From Porogramme epimiltina (Eukaryota; Basidiomycota; Agaricomycetes; Polyporales; Polyporaceae): a DNA stretch of 64,000 nt. The translations under genes were made by a program, and so were the position numbers. Position 1 is the first letter of the stretch. Every line of letters starts with the position of its first letter. The notes under the pieces were generated by a model. The model saw only the letters and a program-made list of their open reading frames with translations. It made no database searches and was not told the DNA's origin. This document shows positions 22,426 through 36,416 of this stretch, piece after piece. Location of the stretch: the NCBI GenBank assembly GCA_900155495.1, contig FTLJ01000356.1, positions 33,538-97,537 on the forward strand, read 5' to 3'.

Positions 22426-23102
22426 GGAGCCACACCGCTCCAGTTGCGCAGCCCATGGGTGTTGCGCCTCCCTATCCAGGCAGCGAGTTTGTTACAGAAA
22501 TTGCGGGGGAACATCGGCAAACCGCTTGCGGCACTTGCCGGACACAACGCCGGGGCGTCAACGAGGAAGCAAGACGGAACCGCGCATCCATCAAGAGAGC
22601 ACCGGGGTCGGATCGAGGCTCTCAAAAGTCTCTACTCACCAGCCGCCGCCAAGGGTGTCTCCTAGGAAATAGAGCTGCCGACCCCAGCTTCTGCGCAATT
22701 TAATACCGCTCCGTCAAGGGTAATTAGGTTTTTTGATCGCCGCGCCCGAATCCGTCGGGCTGGAACACATCGGATACCGCGGGCATCTTCCTCCGCGCAT
22801 GGTATTGGTATTGGCTGTGCTTGTAAGTCCTAGGGCATAAAGAGCAGTCGCGCCGACCATCTCCAACGCAAAGGTATACACAGCGTACGTATTTCCGGGT
22901 ATAGCGCTGGGAGGAAACCCACTGAACAACGCCACGTAAACCACTAGAGAGTGCGGGGGGAAACGCGAGTACATTTCCGAGGAGACCAGAGTCCGTTCTG
23001 TCAAACTATTAAACGAGGATAAAGGGATATCGCCGGATCGCAACACAACGCCCTGCTACATCGCGAAGAGGACCGTCTACGTTTTAGCTAGCGCGAACTG
23101 TT
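21503..23102. promoter_or_regulatory. Promoter of ALDH copy 2 and hydrophobin 3' flank
   Basis: Contains the duplicated upstream elements (TATA-like about 21561-21568, CCAAT at 22259-22263) up to about 22425. Beyond that lies unique DNA. A minus-strand open frame at 22714-23046 encodes a partly hydrophobic peptide (VVYVALFSGFPPSAIPG, FALEMVGATALYALGL) that could be a fragment of a membrane protein, but no family is recognisable. Confidence 0.5.
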
Positions 23103-23770
23103 TCACAGGAAGACTAGCGACAGGATCGTGTTAGCGTTGATATGAGGGATAGAAGCGGGTTGGGAACGTACTGGGGATGCAGCCGATGGAGATGAGGCCA
23201 CCCTGACTGTTGTTCTCGCAGCAGACGGTGTGTGCGGAGCTGTCAAATCAAATCACGTTAGATAATCTCGGATGGAGGTGGTGCGCCGGGTTGACGTACC
23301 AGGAGCTGCCGCCGCCGACGCCGACGACGCTCAGAGGCGAGCACTGGACACCGACGAGGACGTCGGGATCGACGACGAGGTCGAGGAGGCCGAGGATGGC
23401 GCTGATGACGCTATCGTTGGCCTTGGACACCTGGTTGCAGCAGTGAACGGGACCGGTGTTGCAGTTGCCGCTCGAAGGCGTCCCAGAAGGCGAAGCGCGC
23501 TTGGCGTCTATGGAAAAAAGAAGGTGAGCGGAGATGTTCGCGTGTGAGCAGCCGGGAGATGGTAGGGAAGGCCAGGGCGTTTGTGGGGCAGAGAAGGATT
23601 GGCTTATGGAAGGCGAGAAATTTGGACTGACTGTTAGTGCGCGATGCGTGGTGGAGGTTACGGGGAGGGAGGGGGTTGAGACCACGGGCCATGCGGTGCG
23701 CGTTGGTCTCAGAGGCCTGGACGGAGGCGGCGGCAGCGACGAGAGCAGCGACAGCGTATGTGAACTTCAT
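23103..23770 (-). CDS. Class I hydrophobin
   Basis: Four exons (23662-23770, 23300-23507, 23172-23239, 23103-23113) give 131 residues. The signal peptide is MKFTYAVAALVAAAASVQA. All eight hydrophobin cysteines are present after splicing: C-N-T-G-P-V-H-CC, 31 residues, C (GVQC), 13 residues, C, 5 residues, CC (SAHTVCC), 12 residues, C (SIGC), then IPIFL and stop. This spacing is that of class I. Hydrophobins are secreted amphipathic proteins that coat hyphae and aerial structures. The fifth cysteine codon is split by intron 2 (TG|C); reading through would give Trp. The last exon is only 11 nt including the stop. A TATA box (minus strand, about 23955-23960) lies 185 bp upstream. Very confident. 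Confidence 0.95.
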
Positions 23771-24823
23771 TGTAGATAGGAGGTGGTGTAGGCGGCCGCA
23801 AAGGATGTGGGGTGTGGGGGGAGGTGGGGGAGGAGCTCGAAAGCAAAGAGCGACTTTAAGAAAAGAGTGACGGTTGGCTCGAGGCCGGTAAAGGCGTGAG
23901 GTGCTAGAGGAGCAGAGGCAGGAAGCGTCTGGGCTGGCTGGGACGGGTCGGGAATTTATAGACGGGGGTGACGAACGGGACGCGTTGGGCCGGGGGCAGC
24001 GCCGAGGCCGCGGGCACGCCTGTTCGGCTGGGGTGCTATCAAAACTGCCGCTTCGGGGCTAGCTTACGTCTTCGGGGGAGGCGTTGGATATAACATGTTC
24101 GCTGCGGCGCCGTTAGCTCGCCCGTAGCCGCGAACCGTTCCAAGACGCCGCGGCGATGCGCGCATGGCGACACAGAAGATGATTTCCCGTGATAGAAGCG
24201 CGCGCGAGAGATTAGAGAGGCCGAGAGACGCGATGGGGCGCGCGGCGAGTCGACGGAGAGCTGTGGCCGGGGTCGTCGGATGTGCGGACGGGCGTGGAGC
24301 GGATGGCAGCGGGCGGGAGAGCGCCCCCCGAAGCGGCGGCAAGCGACCCTTCTGTGACTCTGCCCCCAGGTGAAGACAAGACGCGTCCCCACCCGATGTC
24401 ATCTACAACGGAGTCTGGGCTAGCCAGCGGCCGCGACGGGTCCGCACCGAGCGAGCGTACATGGGGGCGGGTGCCTGTGGATCGCGGGCTCAGCATGCAT
24501 TCAGCGCGGAAGAGCACACGGCGGGATAAGACGGGCAAACTTGCCAGCTGGCGCAAGGCTGAGACGACGAGTACTGCAAGCGTCTAAAGCTTCCGCGGGC
24601 GCAATAATGGACGCGCGGGGAAAGAGAGGTGCTTCCTTAGGCGCTCGCCCACCCAGCGTCTGGCGTCTGGAGGACATGGCCACGTGCTGGGAGAAAACAC
24701 GCGTCATGGCGCGCTCGCCCAAGCCCAAGCCCGACGCGTCGATCTCGACACGGCGGTGGCTGCAGCTCTTTCTCCAGCAGCTCACAGTCGCCCTCGCTCC
24801 ACCCGCCCGCCCTCCTCCCCGCG
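23771..24823. promoter_or_regulatory. Divergent promoter region, hydrophobin / Cse1
   Basis: About 1 kb. TATAAA on the minus strand at 23955-23960 belongs to the hydrophobin gene. The Cse1 side is pyrimidine-rich on the plus strand just before the ATG, without a TATA box, as usual for housekeeping genes. Overlapping GC-rich frames here match nothing I recognise. Confidence 0.5.
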
Positions 24824-27800
24824 ATGGCCGATCTACCATCTCTCCTTCTTGCCTCCCTCAACCCCGCCAGCAGGAAGCAGGCAGAGCAGTCCCTCCAGGC
24901 CGTCTCTGTCCAGCCCGGCTTCCTCGCCCACCTTCTCTCCCTCGTCCTCCAGTCCTCCCAAGAGCGCGCCGTCCGCCTCGCCGCGAGTGTCTACCTCAAA
25001 AACCTCGTCAAGTCCAGATGGGAAGATGTCCGTCCTTGTCTGATACGCACCGATCCTCCGTGATCTCACCCCCCACCGTTCTTTCTCTCCCCAGGACGAG
25101 CCACCCATCCCCGAACCGGACAGGGCCGCCCTCCGCGATGCCCTCGTCCCCGCCATGATCTCCCTCTCAAACTCCTCAGACAAGGCCATCCGCGCCCAGG
25201 TCGCCGAGTCCATATCTCTCGTCGCCAAATCCGACTTCCCGGAGAACTGGCCCGATCTCGTCGACGTGAGCTCCCTCCTACTTACTCGGCTCGTGTGCCG
25301 CACGCTCACCCATGGTATTCCCGACACCCCACAGAAACTAGTGGCGTCTCTTTCCGAGACCAACTTCGAGATCAACATCGGCGTCCTCGAGACCGCGCAT
25401 TCCATCTTCCGCCCGTGGCGTGCCGCAACCCGCTCCGACTCCCTGTTCACCGTCATCAACTATGTCCTCTCTCGCTTCAGCCGCCCCTTCCTCCAGCTCT
25501 TCCTCCATACCACCAACCTCCTATTCTCCCCCCCGCCCGGAAGCCTGCCCCATGTCGCGCAGGCGATGGTCTTCCTGGTCGACATCTTCTACGACCTCAC
25601 CTGCCAAGATCTCCCGCCCGATTTCGAAGACTCGCATGCGCAGTTCTTCGGCGCACAAGATGGCCTATTCATCAAGCTTCTCCTGTGGGACCCGCCTCAG
25701 CTTCGGGGAGACGTAAGTATTGTTCTGCCTCTTAACCGCGTCTTCCTCACTCGGCTCCGACAGCCGGAAGACACTACCCCGTCCCTTCCTTCTCAAATCA
25801 AAACCCGCATTTTGGAAATCGTAGAGGTACGTGCGTCCGGTTCTTTCGATTGAAGCGGTGGTAACCTCGTCCCCGCCAGTTGTACGTCAAGCTTTACTCG
25901 GAAGTCTTGCAGACAACAAACTCTGTCGAAGCCTTTGTACGTACAATCTGGGACCTTGTTGGCGGCGGCAAGCGGCCGAATGTTGCAGACGACGGCGTAA
26001 GTCCTTTTGCACCTACTGTCCCGCTCCCCATCTTACTTTGTACATAGCTTGTGTCGCAATCGCTGCGGTTCATCGCGTCCGCCATCAGGACAACCCAGTA
26101 CAAGCAGATATTCGGCTCAAAGGAGACGATCTCGGGCTTGGTGCAGGGTGTTGTTGTCCCCAACGTGTCTCTACGAGGTACAGGCTCCCATTGCTGTTTT
26201 CTGGAGGTGGCGCGCTAACTCTAAACCTCCCAGAACACGAGTTGGAGCAGTTCGAAGATGACCCCCTCGAATACATTCGACTCGATCTCGCGCTGCCATC
26301 CATGAGCGGTGGCGGTGACGCGGTGACGCGCCGGCAGGCCGCGGCGGACGTGCTCCGCGCACTCGTTTCCTCCGGCCACGAGGCGGAGGCGACGGAGGTC
26401 ACCGGGGCGTGGATCGGCGAGGGTCTGCGCGAGTACAGCGCGAACAAGGCGGAGAACTGGAAGGCGAAGGATACCGCGATTTATCTCCTCACGGCCGTTG
26501 CGACACGCGGGAGCACCGCACAGCACGGCGTGACGTCGACGAACGCGCTCATCGACGTCGTCCAGTTCTTCTCGGACAACATCTTCCAGGACCTCCAGGC
26601 CGCGGCGGGGACCGTGCATACGATCCTCCAGGTCGACGCGATCCGGTTCTTGTACACGTTCCGGAACCAGGTGAGGGGTGTTGTGCTGTGTTGAGGGATG
26701 AACGCGTACTGAACTGTCATGGGTGCACACACAGCTCGTCAAGCCGCAACTGCTGTCGGTCCTTCCGTCTTTGGCGGAACACTTGAAGTCGGACAACTAT
26801 GTGTGTTACACGTACGCTGCGATCAGCATCGAGCGCATCCTGTTCATCCGGCAGGGGAACCAGCCTATGTATGTTTGTCACACGACTCAGAGATGCAAGG
26901 AGAGCGCTTACGCATCGCGCTAGGTTTACTCAGGACGACCTTCAGAGCACCGCACCTGCTCTCCTCGATGCTCTGATGAGGAAGATCGAGGCGGCGCCCA
27001 CGCCCCAGAAGATGGCCGAGAACGACTACCTCATGAAGTGTCGGTATCTTTTTCCTCTTCTATACGGAGCATTGCTTATGATTTTGTGTGCAGGTGTCAT
27101 GCGTGTCATCATTACTGCTCGTTCGACGTTTGCGGCGGACTATGAGCGCACCCTTGCGCGCTTCGTCGCTATCCTTGGCGTCATCTCGCAGAACCCCAGC
27201 AACCCGAACTTCGACCAGTACATCTTCGAGAGTATCTCTGCCTTGATGAGGTGTGTGCCCACCCGCCTCGGTAGCGGCCAACTTGCTTACCTGTTTTGTA
27301 GGTTCGTTGTCCCGGCGGTGCCAAGCTCACTGTCGACCTTCGAGCAAGGTCTTTTCGGGCCCTTCACGATCATCCTGGAGCAGGACATTGACCGTACGCT
27401 CGTTCTCTACTTCCTTCGTTCTCACCCATCCGCTCACGCGCCAGCAGAGTACGTCCCGTACGTGTTCCAGGTGCTCGCGCAGATGCTCGAGCTGCACACG
27501 GGCGGCGTGCCCCCTGCGTACGGCAACCTGCTCCCCATACTGCTCCGGCGCGAGGCGTGGACGCAGAAGGGCTCCATCCCGGGGCTCGTGAAGCTGCTCA
27601 AGGCGTTCCTGACGCGCGACGCGGCCGCGATGGTCGCAGAGGGGCAGGTGAACCAGGTGCTCGGTGTCGTGCAGGAGCGCCTCATCCCGAGCAAGGTCAA
27701 CGACGGGTGGGGCTTCGAGCTGCTCCAGGCGATTGCGCAGAACGTTCCTTCGTGAGTCTCCGCGTTCTGAGCTGTCGTTCGGGGAAAGGGTGTGCTGATG

Positions 27801-28590
27801 CCGTGGTTGGACAGGGCGGCGCTCAAGCAGAACTTCAGGGGTATCATCTTTACGCTGCTGACGCGCATGCAGACGAGCAAGACGGATCAATACGTGTACT
27901 ACTTTGTATACTTCCTCTCGTTCTGCCTGGCCATCAACGTTACGGACTTCACGCCGGACTACGTCGTCGGCCAGCTGGAGGGGATCCAGCCTGGGTACGT
28001 AGCTACTCTCTGCGAAGAGATGAAGTGGCTGACATCGTCATAGGCTCTGGGGGCAGATGCTCACGAATTTTATTATCCCTCAGGCGCACAAATCGCCGCC
28101 TAAGGAGAGGAAGGTCGTCATCGTTGGCCTGACGCGTCTGCTCACCGAGAGCCCGCGAATGCTCCAGGATCCCCTTGTACAGTCATGGTACGCATCTTCT
28201 CTACGTGCTTTCACCCATCCACAGCCCAACTCACACCCACCCCTCCTTCCCTCACACAGGCCGCCGACATTCCAAGCGCTCGCCAAGCTCTTCCAGACGG
28301 AGCAGCAACTCTCGAAGGGCGATGAGACGGACCCGGACGCGGGCCTGACGCAGGTGGACTACGAGGAGCAGACGGCGGGCTACCAGGCAGCGTACTCGCG
28401 GCTCGCGGCGGCGGAGGCCGCGCCCGTCGACCCCGTTGCCCACGTCACGGACCTACCGACGTTCGTGGGGCGGGAGTTTGCACAGCTCCGTTCACGCGAG
28501 CCGCGCATGCCTTCGTGGCTCGGTGCGACGGACCAGGCCGTGACGGGCCCGTTCGTGCAGGCGTTGCGGGGGGCGGGGCATGCGCTGTGA
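24824..28590 (+). CDS. cse1: Exportin Cse1/CAS, importin-alpha re-exporter
   Basis: HEAT-repeat karyopherin that carries importin-alpha back to the cytoplasm with Ran-GTP. ATG 24824 opens MADLPSLLLASLNPASRKQAEQ, the importin-beta N-terminal domain, continuing FLAHLLSLVLQSSQERAVRL and ASVYLKNLVKSRWE. Then come SISLVAKSDFPENWPDLVD, HSIFRPWRAATRSDSLFTVI, DDPLEYIRLDLA, ADVLRALVSSGHEAE, KDTAIYLLTAVA, YVCYTYAAISIERIL and HYCSFDV-like C-terminal CAS repeats. These are followed by QTSKTDQYVYYFVYFLSFCL, GLTRLLTESP and the end ...QALRGAGHAL at 28590. About ten introns. Full length compared with the family (about 960 residues expected). Clear housekeeping gene with a single compact promoter. Confidence 0.95.
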
Positions 28591-29623
28591 GCGAGCGGCG
28601 CCGGGCGCCGTGGTGGAGGTGGAAGGAGGAAAGGAAAGTGACGTCATGCGGTGTTGGTTCGATAGCATATTTGTAGCATTTTCAAGTTGCATTTCTTCCG
28701 ACGTGAATCACAAGCACTAGTGTACCGTGTACTTACGAGCTGTGTCGGGCTTGCTCGCGTGCGCTGGGCGCACTGCGGCGGTCGCAGCGTGACTGTGCTC
28801 GGCCCCGATTGCGATGAACGGCACAGCAGAACTGCGGCGCCGACTCGGGCTGCTACAGTACTTGAAGGTGCAGGCCCGGGCGCAGCCGAGCCAGCCTCTT
28901 CCCTTCCACGCTCTCTCTCCACTCTACGTCCTCGGGTACGCGACAATGCCCCTTTCGCCGTCGCCCTCGGCTCCATGCTGCGTGATCACCTTACGGGCTC
29001 CCAGCGACGAATGTCTGCCCCAGGCAGACCTCCGGGTGCGGTTCGTCAGCCTGCCGGGAGGGCTGGTGGCCCCGCCGCACACGGCGGCTGACCGCCGTCG
29101 CTTGGACGACCTTTCGCGGGAACTCCGGGCGCATCGCGCACGATCGCCCCCTCCGCCGGTCTCAGCACCCCCCGAGACACTAGGGTGGGCGGGAAAGCTG
29201 CGGCGCCCCAAGTGCACCTTCAAGGGAGTTTTGGAGATGCTTTCCCTCGCCCGCTGATTCATGAAAGTCGCACCAAAAGACACTAGTCTCGTATAAATAT
29301 CCATGCCACAGAGTGTACAGTCCGGCCACTTGTCGTATACCACCACTAGTATTTTCAGAACGCATACACCCCCCCCCCCCCCCCCCCCCCNNNNNNNNNN
29401 NNNNNNNNNNNNNNAACGCATACCCCCCCCCCCCCCCCCCGTCCCAGACATCGCTCCTAGCTTTATACCCCCCACCATGTGCGCCTACATCGATTCCCAC
29501 TACACCTCTTGTATCCCTAGCTGAACTCCATCACGGTTATGCCATGACCATTGTACCTTGTACCTGTAGAAAGAACAGTGAGCTCGCCGAATGATCGTGG
29601 GCGGCTCGGAGAGCGTACCGACC
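28591..29623. other. Intergenic region between two convergent genes
   Basis: About 1 kb between Cse1 (plus) and the DUF5648 gene (minus, ending at 29624). A plus-strand open frame at about 28814-29257 is unlike any family I know and is probably chance in GC-rich DNA. Contains the assembly gap at 29391-29414. Confidence 0.4.
29369..29440. other. Assembly gap (24 N) between poly-C runs
   Basis: N bases at 29391-29414 lie between C runs at 29369-29390 and 29423-29440. The same word AACGCATAC precedes both C runs, so the gap may have been placed inside one locus read twice. True length unknown. Confidence 0.95.
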
Positions 29624-30221
29624 TCAAGCCTGGATCACGTAGGCGGCGATGCCCTCGTCGACATAGCCCAGGCGCCCGATCGCGTTGTTCTTCTCCGCGG
29701 CGTCGGTCGTGTAGAAATGATCCTGGACCGTCGGGTTCTGGACGCGGTAGAGCGGCACGGACCCGCAGAGGGCGCTCGCGTACACGTACGCGGTGACGCC
29801 CTCGTACGTGTACTTGAAGCGCGAGACGGCGGTGTCGCGCTCGCTCGCGGACGTGGTGTAGAAGTGGTCGTGGATGTCGTTGTTGTACAGCCGGTAGAGG
29901 GGGATCGTGTCCGGCGCCTGGGTGGGGAAGACGAACGCGGCGTCGCCCTCGGAGGTGTAGCCGAACTTGACGAGCGCGTTCTCCATCTCGAGCGGGTCGG
30001 TCGTGTAGAAGTGGTCTGTGAGGGTGTTGCTGTAGCCCCTAAGGAGCGCGACGGTGGGAGAGCCGCAAGTCTGAGCGGCGCGGGCCTGCGTTGGAGATGT
30101 GAATACGGTCATGAATTGGGGTGGTGAGGCGGGTGGTGATGCAAACCTCGTTGACCGTCGGTAAGGCGTGCACCTGGGAGGCGAGGAGGGAGACAACAAA
30201 GGCAACGAAGGTGAGCTTCAT
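29624..30221 (-). CDS. Secreted DUF5648 three-repeat protein
   Basis: Two exons (30147-30221 and 29624-30085) encode 178 residues. The signal peptide MKLTFVAFVVSLLASQVHA is followed by LPTVNE, then three tandem repeats of about 47 residues, each starting L-(Y/L)-R and holding DHFYTT: LTDHFYTTDPLEMENALVKF, IHDHFYTTSASERDTAVSRF and VQDHFYTTDAAEKNNAIGRL. Each repeat then has a GYxxEGxxAYV-type strand. This is the DUF5648 pattern, found in many secreted fungal and bacterial proteins, often beside carbohydrate-active domains; its role is unknown, and glycan binding is a guess. A strong TATATAAA box (minus strand, about 30286-30293) lies 65 bp upstream, suggesting inducible expression. Start chosen because it supplies the signal peptide. 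Confidence 0.88.
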
Positions 30222-31420
30222 GATGAACGGCAAAGGAAGTGAGTAGACCTGTGGCCTGAGGTTTTCCATTGCCGTCGAGCAACCCTTTATATACGGCTCG
30301 TGAGCCAAGACATATGTTTGAACGCACCCGTTCATGTGCAAGGTACCGTCATTGGACGTAACTCGAGGTTGGCCATGGGCTGATCATGTTACGGCCACGG
30401 CGATGGAGATAACGCGATCGCGACATACCCAAAGGTACCGATCCTGACCAGATCGTCAGCATGTTTTTGGGGGAAGTAGTTGTTGTAATCCTGAAATAAT
30501 CACTCACAATACTCTCAAGAGGCCAAATGGGTTTAACGAGGTTTTTCGGTTGAGGTTAAGTAAAAATGAATGGGGAGGCTATCACGCAGAATGCCTATTC
30601 AGCGGTTGCACTTAGCTCACCTGGTCAGGCCTCGAAAAGGGGAGACCACGTTAATCTCGGAGGTGAACACCCGCTGTGCGAAGGGACCCGTCATCCAAGC
30701 AAGCCAAGAGCGTGCTTTGGCAGGCACCCTATTGTAAAAGTTTGCGGGCAAAGTCCCCGCAACTTGACGGAGTTCCCGGACATGAGGCAACCAATTGAGC
30801 GGCTACTTGACGAGACGGACCTGTGATGAACGTCTGTCAACGTGAACCTCTCCTCATTCAAACAGCGCTGATGCAAGAGTAAGCCTCACTGGGGAGAGTG
30901 TCTAGTCTGTAAGGCACAAGGAGGTAAGCATCAATACTCAAGAAGGTGAGATCAAAAGCGGCTCACTCACCGTCCGGGGTATTCGGAACACGTGATCCAA
31001 CAATGGTTAAAATCCACATCGAAAGGACCTGAATGCTCGAACAATGTACCAAGACTGCACGTTTCGGCGAAATGTATCTCGAAAGTGTCATCACAGCTGT
31101 CCACTGTACCTGGACTAGGTCCATAGGATGGCACACACCGAGGAAAGGGCGTGGGCAACGGTGCCTGGCCGGTCTTACCAAAAGTGCGTCGGGACATGGT
31201 ATAGTCCTCGAGTTCAAGCGACCGATAACTACTTCACCGTGCACCATGTATATTCAAAACCACGCATCCCCTACAATCAGCGAACAACAGACACATATTT
31301 ATAACCGTGTAAACATCTTGCGTGTGAGTCAGGGAAGAATAGGCCATGCATAATTAGCAGACCGCCGGGACCGAGGGATCAAAGTGTGGGATACATTCCC
31401 GGGGGAAACCTTCGAATTCT
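30222..31420. other. Intergenic region, no gene seen
   Basis: About 1.2 kb with lower GC and no convincing reading frame. The first 100 bases are the promoter of the DUF5648 gene; the end is the 3' flank of the peroxidase gene. No repeat or RNA gene recognised. Confidence 0.4.
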
Positions 31421-33186
<1,766 letters not shown>

Positions 33187-34556
33187 TCAGTTAGTCTCTC
33201 ATTGGTGTGTCCGATGGACATACGGAACGCCCTCATTTCCTTGAAATAGAGGCGTGGCCGAAGTCAGAAGACAGCAGTCACTGTCAGCAAGGTTGAGAAA
33301 CTCACCGCGCAAGCGGTACCGTCACTTCACCCCGACTCCACATTTATCATGCCAGGCACGTTGAACACAAGGATGGGTAGCGCATGAGGCGGGCCGCAGC
33401 TATGGGTTGCAGCGCCAAAGCACGAAAATTGAGGAAACAAAGGAGCGGATGGGGGGGATACTGGCTTTCGGCACTGAAAGCCAGAGGTTCGGTAGCTCTT
33501 TGGAAGCAGGCACAATATCAACGAAGTTTGGTGCACGCTCACGAGACGGCAGAGTATGCGGCATGAGTCCTGTTCATGGTGATATCCGGCCTTCAGACAG
33601 AGCGACTGACGAAAGAAAGCGAGGAGGGCGTCCTGATGAAAGGGTGAGGGTTAGAACGAGGTACTTGGAGATCAGCGCACCGGTAATAAGACGGAGGGGG
33701 TTACTGCGCAGCAGTCGGTCCGTCGGTACCCGGTGTCCTGCGAGGTTCCGTACCGCCACAGTGTCAATACACACAACCCGAGTGGCTCTCCATCTAGGTA
33801 TGTCAACCGGTGCCGTCCGTGCTTAAAACTTGTAGGAAGAGCCTCTTGTTGGAAGAACATCCTTCCGCATGCACTTCCTTTCCTTTCGCCAGGGTGGAGA
33901 ACTCTGCGAACGGCCCTCGGATGCTCATGTACGTCGTGTTCTTGCCATTCGTAATGAGTAATAGGGATATTTCACGATATATCAGCATGATATCACGTCA
34001 TCTCCCCGAGAGTGGGTACTCACCGACGGTGTGGTTAACTGCCCACGACTTGGTGGTCTTGAGAATGCCTGTTCCACGGTGTCGAGGTGATGAGAAAGGT
34101 GGTATCGGGTGTCATCGTTCAAAACCGGGCCGCATCCTGTCAGTACTCAGAGGCAGTGCAGGCATGATGTACTTGCGGGCAACGTGGGTCGTGAGCCAGA
34201 TGTAAATTTGGGGAACGGGGGAACTGCCACTGTTATTAGACAGGCTGAGATCAGTACGGCGGCACCGGGAACCTCCCCCAGACAAGCGACGTAAACATAG
34301 ACGGGCGCGTATTACGTACGCGTTCTTCACGTGATAACGGCCCGGCCCTTCCCGCCGGGGCGAGAGGCATCGAGATCGACGCGCGGCTATGTTCCCAGCG
34401 TCAGTACTTGCCGGCCGGACGTCTCATCGAGTCCGAGTCTGGCTTCGACACTCCGACCCCGCCCCAATCTCTGCCTACACTAGCCAGCAGTTCTTCTTTA
34501 CTTCTCAGTGTTCTCCTCAACACACGTCACGCAAACTTCGCGATCTTGAGCACTTC

Positions 34557-36416
34557 ATGCATCGCCGGCTCTGCTCATCAAGTGCGGGCCTTCTGTCCCG
34601 CCCTTCAGCTCCTGTACGTTCCATCCACCCTTACACCACTCGTTCTAATGCGTGCTGGAGTAGAAAGCGTTTCGGCGTCATGGGAATAGGCTGGGTGCAT
34701 CATTTGCTACAGCAGCCCGCCTAAAAGCCACGGCTCCTTTGAAAGCTCCTTCAAGTGAACAATCGAGTGCCCTGCAGCCTGCAACAGAACTCCCGACCAG
34801 CAGAATTGACGATCGGAAGGTGGTTTTGGGATGGGACACAACTACCTATTCAAGATTGTGAGTTTCTTGCTAGCTTTTCTTCTTTCCTGTTTTAACGGTG
34901 TTTGGGGAAGTCACCATATATGGCTCCGTGATCACTGCCGTTGTCCGGAATGTTTCCATCCACATACAAAACAGCGGCTTCTCAATACGTTTGAGGTAAG
35001 AGTCATATAACTCGCTAATTGCACTTTACAACATGAGACTTCTATCAGATTCCACGAGATATCAAACCAACACACGTCGAGGCAAAGGTGGAGGGTTTAG
35101 AAGTGCAGTGTACGTCCGCTCTCCTTCGCGCGAATCCATCTACTTAACCCTGTCTATAGGGCCATCATCCCACCCGCACACATCTGTGTATCCCTGGTCT
35201 TGGCTTCGACATAACTCGTACGACCCGCCTATGATGCGGACCGCGCCGCCAGAGTGAGTAAATCGCCTCGTTCTACGCACGTATTCTCATCTTACAGGAG
35301 ACCAGAAAGATATTATGGGGTTCGAAAATCGTGCAGGAACCACCAACGGTTTCTTACGATGAAGTTATGAACTCCGATGACCAGGGGCTCTTCAAGTGGC
35401 TATCGAATGTGGATAAATTTGGCTTTTGTTTTGTTTCTGGGGTTCCTGCTACCCCAGAGGCGACTGAGGAACTCTCCCGGAGGATAGCGTTCATTCGGGA
35501 GACCCAATGTACGTTGAAGTCTCAAATATTCACGCTATACATTTCTGACTTTCCACTCTAGACGGTACTTTCTGGGATTTCACATCGGACCTCGCGAAGG
35601 GCGACACTGCCTACACCACTCTCGCGCTAGGAGCACATACAGACAACACGTATTTTGTAGGTTCGACTAGGATACTATGGCGGGCTGTTACTCACTCCTT
35701 CTTTAGACCGACCCTTGCGGCTTGCAGCTATTCCACCTATTAGAGCATACGGGGGGCGCTGGCGGCGCAACACTGCTCGTCGACGGATTTTATGTTGCAT
35801 CAATCTTGAAGGAGCTGCACCCCGAAGCTTACGAGCTACTTTCCACTGTATCCGTCCCCTCTCACGCCGCGGGGGAGGCGACCGAGATATTTACCCCACA
35901 AACACGGAACACGCCTATCCTCAAGCACGAGGGTGGGGAACTCGTACAAGTCCGCTGGAACAACGATGATCGGAGCGCATTACGCGATCTCCACCCCGAC
36001 CAGGTGGAAGCATGGTGAGTGGTCGTCCCAAGTTGTAATGAACCGCGCTGATCCCATGCGCCCGACATAGGTACGACGCGATCCGTACGTGGTACAAGCT
36101 GTTAACAAGCACGGACTCGGAATACTGGGTACAGCTTGCCCCAGGGACTGCAGTGGGTAGGTCATTCCTAGATACCTCGAATCAATACCTCGACTGCGAG
36201 CTAACTTGGTACCTAGTTGTGGACAATCATCGTGTACTCCACGGACGCTCAGCCTTCAATGGAAAGCGTCGCATGTGCGGCGCGTACATTGGGATGGACG
36301 AATACCGCTCGAAGCTTGCAGTCTTGACGGAGAAATTCGCGCCAGATACTATCACACAGGACACGGCTACTTCTTCGTCTGTAAATGGGCGCAGTATTTG
36401 GCACCCCGCACTCTAA
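34557..36416 (+). CDS. Trimethyllysine dioxygenase (carnitine biosynthesis)
   Basis: Fe(II)/2-oxoglutarate dioxygenase that hydroxylates N6-trimethyllysine, the first step of carnitine synthesis, normally mitochondrial. The N-terminal DUF971-type zinc domain is seen as HHIWLRDHCRCPECFHPHTK and QRLLNTFEIPRDIKP. The TauD-type core follows: VDKFGFCFVSGVP, YGTFWDFTSDLA, LGAHTDNTYF (first Fe ligands, H-x-D), TDPCGLQLFHLLEHTGG, GGATLLVDGFY, VRWNNDDRS, EYWVQLAPGTAVVVDNHRVL with HGR (second Fe His, then Arg), and RRMCGAYIGMDEYRS. The stop is at 36416. The first exon, beginning MHRRLCSSSAGLLSRPSAPV at 34557, looks like a mitochondrial presequence, but its junction to the next exon is uncertain; an in-frame ATG at 34389 is an alternative. 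About eight introns. Confidence 0.85.

Noticed and set aside
28814..29257. Plus-strand frame of 147 codons between Cse1 and the DUF5648 gene
   Set aside because: No signal peptide, domain or splice support; sequence looks random.
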